From Oscillospiraceae bacterium (lineage in GTDB: Bacteria > Bacillota > Clostridia > Oscillospirales > UBA929): a stretch of 8,749 nucleotides of DNA. The stretch spans positions 1 to 8,749 of the forward strand of contig JAISVY010000117.1 of the NCBI GenBank assembly GCA_031271325.1, in the 5' to 3' direction. Below the pieces are notes generated by a model. It saw nothing but the letters and a program-made list of their open reading frames with translations, ran no database searches and had not been told where the DNA came from. Below, in pieces: positions 5,669 through 8,749 of this stretch (the first letter of the stretch is position 1; each line of letters begins with the position of its first letter). The position numbers were made by a program, and so were the translations under genes.

Positions 5669-6296
5669 GTTCCCGCTCTCTTTCCGCCTGAGGTTTGCGC
5701 AAATAATTGATCTTGTCCGCCTCGGTAAAGTGCCCGTTGAGGTAACACAGCGCCGCGCCGTAACCCGTTACGTACGGGCGGGAAAGAACCCTGTCCCCCT
5801 CCCGGGCGCACCGCGCCGCGGCGTCCCCCGCCCATACGCAGGGGGACGGAACGGAGAGCAGCTCTTCTTTGCTGAGCGCGCCGTCTTCGCTGACGCGGGT
5901 CAATTGTAAGTGCTTCACGTGAAACAACGCGGTATAGAATTGGTTTCTCCGCGCGTCCATCACGGCGCAGACCGTTCCCTCGCAGTCCAGCGCGCCGTAA
6001 GCCGCCGCCATCAGCGATGAAACGCCCCGGCAGGGAATCCCCCGCGCTTCCGCGAACCCCAGCGCCGTAGCCACGCCGATCCGCAATCCGGTGAAGGAGC
6101 CGGGACCGTTCGTCACGGCAACCTCCCGGATGTCGCCCGGCTGCGCTCCGGCGGCTTTCAGAACGCTGTCGATCAGCGGCGCGAGCGTCTGGCTGTGGGT
6201 CAAACCGTTGTTGATAAAGCCCTCGGCCAGCAGAACGCCGCCGCGTACCAGCGCGGCGGACGCGGTGAGCGAGGAACTGTCTATGGCCAGTAACAT
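5655..6296 (-). CDS. tsaB: tRNA t6A biosynthesis protein TsaB
   Basis: A 213-residue member of the YeaZ/TsaB family with an ASKHA actin-like fold. It opens with MLLAIDSSS and carries the diagnostic NGPGSFTGLRIGVATALGFA segment (about residues 63-82), then VMDARRNQFYTALF. TsaB is the dimerisation platform for TsaD and TsaE in making N6-threonylcarbamoyladenosine at position 37 of ANN-decoding tRNAs, in the cytoplasm. The ATG at 6296 has an AAAGGGA ribosome site and lies inside the end of tsaE (16-base overlap), suggesting coupled translation. The stop lies inside the following SEDS gene. In many Firmicutes rimI and tsaD follow; here they do not, so tsaD must be elsewhere in the genome. Confidence 0.93.
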   Translation of the reverse strand: MLLAIDSSSLTASAALVRGGVLLAEGFINNGLTHSQTLAPLIDSVLKAAGAQPGDIREVAVTNGPGSFTGLRIGVATALGFAEARGIPCRGVSSLMAAAYGALDCEGTVCAVMDARRNQFYTALFHVKHLQLTRVSEDGALSKEELLSVPSPCVWAGDAAARCAREGDRVLSRPYVTGYGAALCYLNGHFTEADKINYLRKPQAERERELGRA

Positions 6297-6673
6297 AGAG
6301 AAATATCCCTTTCATCTTCTCCGGCGACGGTGATCATCACGCAGATCCCCCGAACGCCGTTCCCGGCGCGCTCCGCCCATTCCACGACACGGATGCCGGG
6401 CGCGTCTTCGTCAAACCCCGCGCCGTACAGCTCGTCCGGTCCCGACAGGCGGTAAGCGTCGATATGCGTCAGCGCCCCGGCGTACTCGTTCGCGATGGCG
6501 TAGGTGGGGCTGGTCACCTGTTCGGTGATACCGAGCCCCCGGGCAAGCCCTCTTGTAAAGGCTGTTTTACCCGCTCCGAGCTCTCCGTATAACCAAACCG
6601 TATCGCCCGCCCGAAGCAGACGCGCAAGTTCCGCGCCGAGTCTCTCCGTATCATCCGTGCCGGTGGATTTCAT
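6281..6673 (-). CDS. tsaE: tRNA t6A biosynthesis ATPase TsaE
   Basis: A 130-residue P-loop protein of normal length for the TsaE (YjeE) family. The Walker A motif GELGAGKT (30-37) is followed by SPTYAIANEY (55-64), the HIDAYRL motif (70-76) and VVEWAER (96-102), all typical of TsaE. The protein hydrolyses ATP to reset the TsaB-TsaD complex during t6A formation. The ATG at 6673 has an AGGGGTG ribosome site a few bases upstream. The 57-bp gap to the carboxypeptidase stop shows no clear terminator or promoter, so transcription may continue from that gene. The overlap with tsaB supports a shared message. Confidence 0.95.
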   Translation of the reverse strand: MKSTGTDDTERLGAELARLLRAGDTVWLYGELGAGKTAFTRGLARGLGITEQVTSPTYAIANEYAGALTHIDAYRLSGPDELYGAGFDEDAPGIRVVEWAERAGNGVRGICVMITVAGEDERDISLCYWP

Positions 6674-6730
6674 TCACGCACCCCTAAAAACTCTCGCATT
6701 TCAATGATTGGAACCTATGGGAACAGGCTC

Positions 6731-8119
6731 TTACTTATACCTCTTCTTCCCGCGGTAGTGATACGAGCGGCGGCTGCGCCGCCTGCGGACGTTGAGGGCG
6801 ATCACAAAGACGATATACAGCACGATCAGCCCTATGACGCCGATCACTGCCCATAAAATCCACCGCAGCGAGCCGCTCTCGGGATTCTCCTCTGTCGGGG
6901 AGCCGAAGACCTTATCAAAGAAACCGGTCACCGTGTCTTGGGTCGCTTGCAAGTTATCCCGCTCGACGCTCATCGCGGCGACCAGCTGTACCTTGCCGTA
7001 TTCGTGCCCTTCATACGAAAGGGTCAGCTCGCCCAGATAGTCCCCTTTGCGCACGGGCGCCTGTATGCCGTCCGGGGAATAGACGGTGACGTTCCGGTTG
7101 ATGTCTTCGGGATTAAGGAAGGCGGGAAGCAGCGCTTCGATGCCGCGCTCCGGAATGAGGTTGACTTCGTCTTGATCCAGCCCCTGCAACACGTTCACGC
7201 TTGCGAGGGGGTTGTTTTTATTTAGGATGTTTTTCACGGAAAAATTTTCAAAGCCCCATGTGAACAAGTCGCGCGTCTCGGTAAAGCTGCGAATCAGTCC
7301 GGTTTCTTCGTCGATGCCGGCACCCAGCACAACCGAGACCAGCATGATGCCGTCTTTCTCGGCGCAGGAGACCAGACAGTGCCCGGCGGCGGTCGTGCTG
7401 CCGGTTTTGATGCCCCGCGCGTAGGGGTATATGTAGTCGTCGGCATAGCGGCGGCGGGTGATGAGGTTGTTGGTGGTGATCAACTGCCGCCCTTCCGGGT
7501 TGAGGTTGGTGGGGGCGGTTTCCCAAATCTCCGTGTGCGCCATCTCCATGAAGAGCGCGTTGTCTAAGCATTCGCGCGTCATCAGGTATATATCGTGCGC
7601 CGTGGTGTAGTGCTCGGGGTCGGGCAGCCCGTGGGTGTTGATGAAGCTCGTGTTTTCACAGCCGAGCGCCGTGAGGCGGGCATGGAGCTTGTCCATAAAC
7701 GCTTCGACGGAACCCGCCGTATGGCGGGCGATGGCGTTGCAGGCGGCGTTGTCGCTCGCGACCATCGCGCAGTAGAGCATGTCTTTCAGCGTCATCTGCT
7801 CGCCCGCCTTGAGCGGCGGATTGACCGAGCTGCTGCCTTCCACGATGTCAAAGAAGTCGCTTTCCTCCACCGTAACGATTTCTTCAGGAGCGCCGTATTC
7901 CACGCCGAGCAGCACCGTCATGATCTTGGTGATGCTGGCCGGCTCCCGCGTCTGATCGATGTTGTGTTTGTAGAGGATTTCGCCGGTTTCGGGATACACC
8001 AATATAGCCGAGCGGGACTGGATATCCACTCCGGGCAGGTCGTTATAGGTATTGGCCGACGTGCCGGGCATCAGAAGCAGCACGGTCAGGCTGAATAGAA
8101 TTATCTTTTTTAGCTTCAT
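6731..8119 (-). CDS. D-alanyl-D-alanine carboxypeptidase, DacF/PBP5 type
   Basis: A 462-residue exported penicillin-binding protein that removes the terminal D-Ala from peptidoglycan pentapeptides and so limits cross-linking. A signal peptide (residues 1-22, MKLKK then a hydrophobic core ending TSA) is followed by the serine peptidase domain with all three active-site motifs: SITK (S62 nucleophile, K65), SDN (122-124) and KTG (238-240, in GIKTGSTTAAGH). After the catalytic domain comes a beta-rich C-terminal domain (about 290-390). Residues 414-440 form a true transmembrane helix, with a very basic tail (RRRRSRR...GKKRYK). Many relatives use an amphipathic helix as anchor instead. The ribosome site AGAGGAG is about 11 bases from the ATG, a slightly long spacing. 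It has its own promoter and heads the leftward group. Gene names dacF, dacB and dacA cannot be separated here. Confidence 0.93.
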   Translation of the reverse strand: MKLKKIILFSLTVLLLMPGTSANTYNDLPGVDIQSRSAILVYPETGEILYKHNIDQTREPASITKIMTVLLGVEYGAPEEIVTVEESDFFDIVEGSSSVNPPLKAGEQMTLKDMLYCAMVASDNAACNAIARHTAGSVEAFMDKLHARLTALGCENTSFINTHGLPDPEHYTTAHDIYLMTRECLDNALFMEMAHTEIWETAPTNLNPEGRQLITTNNLITRRRYADDYIYPYARGIKTGSTTAAGHCLVSCAEKDGIMLVSVVLGAGIDEETGLIRSFTETRDLFTWGFENFSVKNILNKNNPLASVNVLQGLDQDEVNLIPERGIEALLPAFLNPEDINRNVTVYSPDGIQAPVRKGDYLGELTLSYEGHEYGKVQLVAAMSVERDNLQATQDTVTGFFDKVFGSPTEENPESGSLRWILWAVIGVIGLIVLYIVFVIALNVRRRRSRRSYHYRGKKRYK

Positions 8120-8139
8120 GTACTAGGAAACTCCTCTGG

Positions 8140-8167
8140 TTTGTGATAAACTACAGTATATCACAAA
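8140..8167. promoter_or_regulatory. Inverted repeat between divergent genes, possible operator
   Basis: Arms TTTGTGATA (8140-8148) and TATCACAAA (8159-8167) are perfect 9-bp complements separated by 10 bases. One arm overlaps the -10 box of the carboxypeptidase promoter and the other covers the expected start, the usual place for a repressor site. The half-sites resemble TGTGA/TCACA, but the spacing is too wide for a standard CRP site. The protein that might bind is not identifiable here. As RNA it would form a hairpin in the leader of the comEA-like gene only if transcription starts further upstream. Confidence 0.5.
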
Positions 8168-8183
8168 CGATAACGGATGTGAA
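8155..8183 (-). promoter_or_regulatory. Promoter of the carboxypeptidase gene
   Basis: Read leftward, TTCACA (-35, 8178-8183) and TATACT (-10, 8155-8160) are 17 bases apart, each one base off the sigma-A consensus. The expected start is near 8148, giving a leader of about 30 bases that includes the ribosome site. It probably also drives tsaE, tsaB and the SEDS gene. Confidence 0.7.
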
Positions 8184-8189
8184 CCACTT

Positions 8190-8546
8190 ATGCAAAAGAA
8201 GCTGACAATCCTGCTCGCCGCGGCGACGGCGGCGCTGCTGGGCTTCCTGATCGCTTTCACCGCGTTCGGCTCAAACCCGTCCGGCAGCTTTACCGTGTAC
8301 GGAGAACGCGAAACGGGAGCGCCCGTTTACCCGGACGAAGACCGGGGGATGATTGATATAAACACAGCCACCGCCGACGAGCTGACCGACCTGCCCGGCA
8401 TCGGACCGGCGCTCGCCGCGAGAATCATCGGGCACCGCGAAGCAAACGGCTTGTTTTCCGGCGCGGAAGGGCTGCTGGAGGTTCGCGGCATCGGGGAAAA
8501 GGTATTAGAGGGGCTGAGACCTTACATAACCGTTTCGTCGCCGTAA
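8190..8546 (+). CDS. ComEA-like helix-hairpin-helix DNA-binding protein
   Basis: A 118-residue protein with an N-terminal membrane segment (about 5-27) and a ComEA-type double helix-hairpin-helix domain (about 55-114). The core starts IDINTATADELTDLPGIG, with hairpins LPGIGPALAARII (68-80) and VRGIGEKVLEGL (98-109). In naturally competent bacteria ComEA sits outside the membrane and binds incoming double-stranded DNA without sequence preference. This version is short and lacks the SLBB domain found between the membrane segment and the helix-hairpin-helix part in B. subtilis ComEA. No comEC is visible, so a competence role is unproven; many anaerobes carry such short proteins. The ribosome site is weak (GGATGTGA, about nine bases from the ATG). 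The reading frame continues past the TAA for 32 more codons (see 8547-8645). Confidence 0.85.
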   Translation: MQKKLTILLAAATAALLGFLIAFTAFGSNPSGSFTVYGERETGAPVYPDEDRGMIDINTATADELTDLPGIGPALAARIIGHREANGLFSGAEGLLEVRGIGEKVLEGLRPYITVSSP

Positions 8547-8645
8547 AACGATTCGGGGGACGGCGCGTTCGCCCTCACGGGGGCGGGGGGATACGGCGGG
8601 CTGATTGCCATCGGCCTACACAGATATAAAAAGGAGATTGCCTGA
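8547..8645 (+). other. In-frame, coding-like tail after comEA stop codon
   Basis: Directly after the TAA at 8544-8546 the comEA frame stays open for 32 codons and ends with TGA at 8643-8645, sharing a base with the ATG of the response regulator (TGATG). The translated text begins NDSGDGAF, continues as a Gly/Ala/Leu-rich hydrophobic stretch (ALTGAGGYGGLIAIGL) and ends HRYKKEIA. This is a membrane-anchor-like tail with a positive end, much like the last part of sortase-anchored proteins but without an LPxTG motif. There is no ATG, GTG or TTG start inside it. It could be a remnant of a deleted gene, a former end of comEA, or a product of stop readthrough; chance is also possible in GC-rich DNA. 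Confidence 0.4.
8631..8636 (+). promoter_or_regulatory. Ribosome binding site of the response regulator
   Basis: A consensus AAGGAG lies eight bases before the ATG at 8645 and fixes that start. It lies inside the coding-like tail described for 8547-8645, where it codes part of KKE. Confidence 0.85.
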
Positions 8646-8749
8646 TGAAAATTCTGGTGGTAGACGACGAGAAGACGCTCGTCAAGGGGATTAAGTTTAA
8701 TTTGGAGCATGAAGGCTACGAAGTGGAGACGGCGGAGGACGGCGAGGAA
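8645..8749 (+). CDS. Response regulator receiver domain, N-terminal fragment
   Basis: The first 35 codons of a two-component response regulator, cut by the right edge. The start MKILVVDDEKTLVKGI carries the acidic pair D7-D8 and E9 that bind the metal next to the phosphorylation site. This is followed by FNLEHEGYEVETAEDGEE, the usual second strand and helix of the receiver fold. The phosphorylated Asp (expected near residue 50-53) and the output domain lie outside the window. The wording is closest to OmpR/PhoB-type regulators such as PhoP or WalR, but the class cannot be proven. A partner histidine kinase gene would be expected downstream. Confidence 0.92.
   Translation, partial: MKILVVDDEKTLVKGIKFNLEHEGYEVETAEDGEE

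Noticed and set aside
5632..6315. Alternative minus-strand frame of 227 codons over tsaB
   Set aside because: Starts at ATGAAAGGG in another frame and is Arg-rich; the tsaB frame has the family motifs.
8140..8167. CRP-like site TGTGA...TCACA
   Set aside because: The distance between half-sites is 14 bases rather than the 6 of a CRP/FNR site, so that family is not supported; the dyad is kept only as an unnamed operator candidate.
1..8749. CRISPR array, tRNA, rRNA, transposase or integrase
   Set aside because: No regularly spaced direct repeats of CRISPR type, no tRNA-like cloverleaf noticed, and no protein with recombinase motifs was found on either strand.

Overview
The window looks like chromosomal DNA from a Gram-positive member of the Clostridia, probably an Oscillospiraceae-like gut or environmental anaerobe. 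This rests on the GC-rich coding sequence, purine-rich Shine-Dalgarno sites, a surface protein with three S-layer homology (SLH) segments, a DacF-type carboxypeptidase, a ComEA-like protein and small palindromic intergenic repeats. The species cannot be named from the sequence alone.

Layout. At the left edge is the start of a leftward hemW gene (radical SAM haem chaperone). It diverges from a 867-residue secreted protein (391-2994) with a signal peptide, an unassigned N-terminal domain, seven RCC1 repeats of exactly 48 residues, three SLH segments, a Pro/Asp-rich linker and a C-terminal domain. This gene is bracketed by two 107-bp repeats in opposite orientation (213-319 and 2998-3104) that match at about 101 of 107 positions. 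A second palindrome-rich element lies at 3206-3323.

The middle holds a compact regulatory module. A leftward XRE-type repressor gene (3372-3614) diverges from a rightward gene for an unnamed membrane-associated protein (3736-4482). Between them is a consensus-like promoter whose 17-bp spacer is occupied by a 17-bp palindrome, and a second copy of that palindrome lies at the likely transcription start. The pair reads as a repressor and its target.

The right half is a leftward group: a D-Ala-D-Ala carboxypeptidase (6731-8119), then tsaE, tsaB and a SEDS glycosyltransferase (rodA/ftsW-like). The last three overlap by 14-16 bp. They join cell-wall synthesis and trimming with the tRNA t6A pathway. 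A strong hairpin separates the end of this group from the converging 3736-4482 gene. Diverging from the carboxypeptidase is a ComEA-like helix-hairpin-helix protein (8190-8546). After its stop codon, the same frame stays open for 32 codons and ends in a TGATG overlap with the start of a response regulator gene that runs off the right edge.

The points most worth a second look are the inverted repeat pair around the RCC1-SLH gene, the double operator with its repressor and uncharacterised target, and the in-frame coding-like tail between comEA and the response regulator. No tRNA, rRNA, CRISPR array, transposase or integrase gene was seen.
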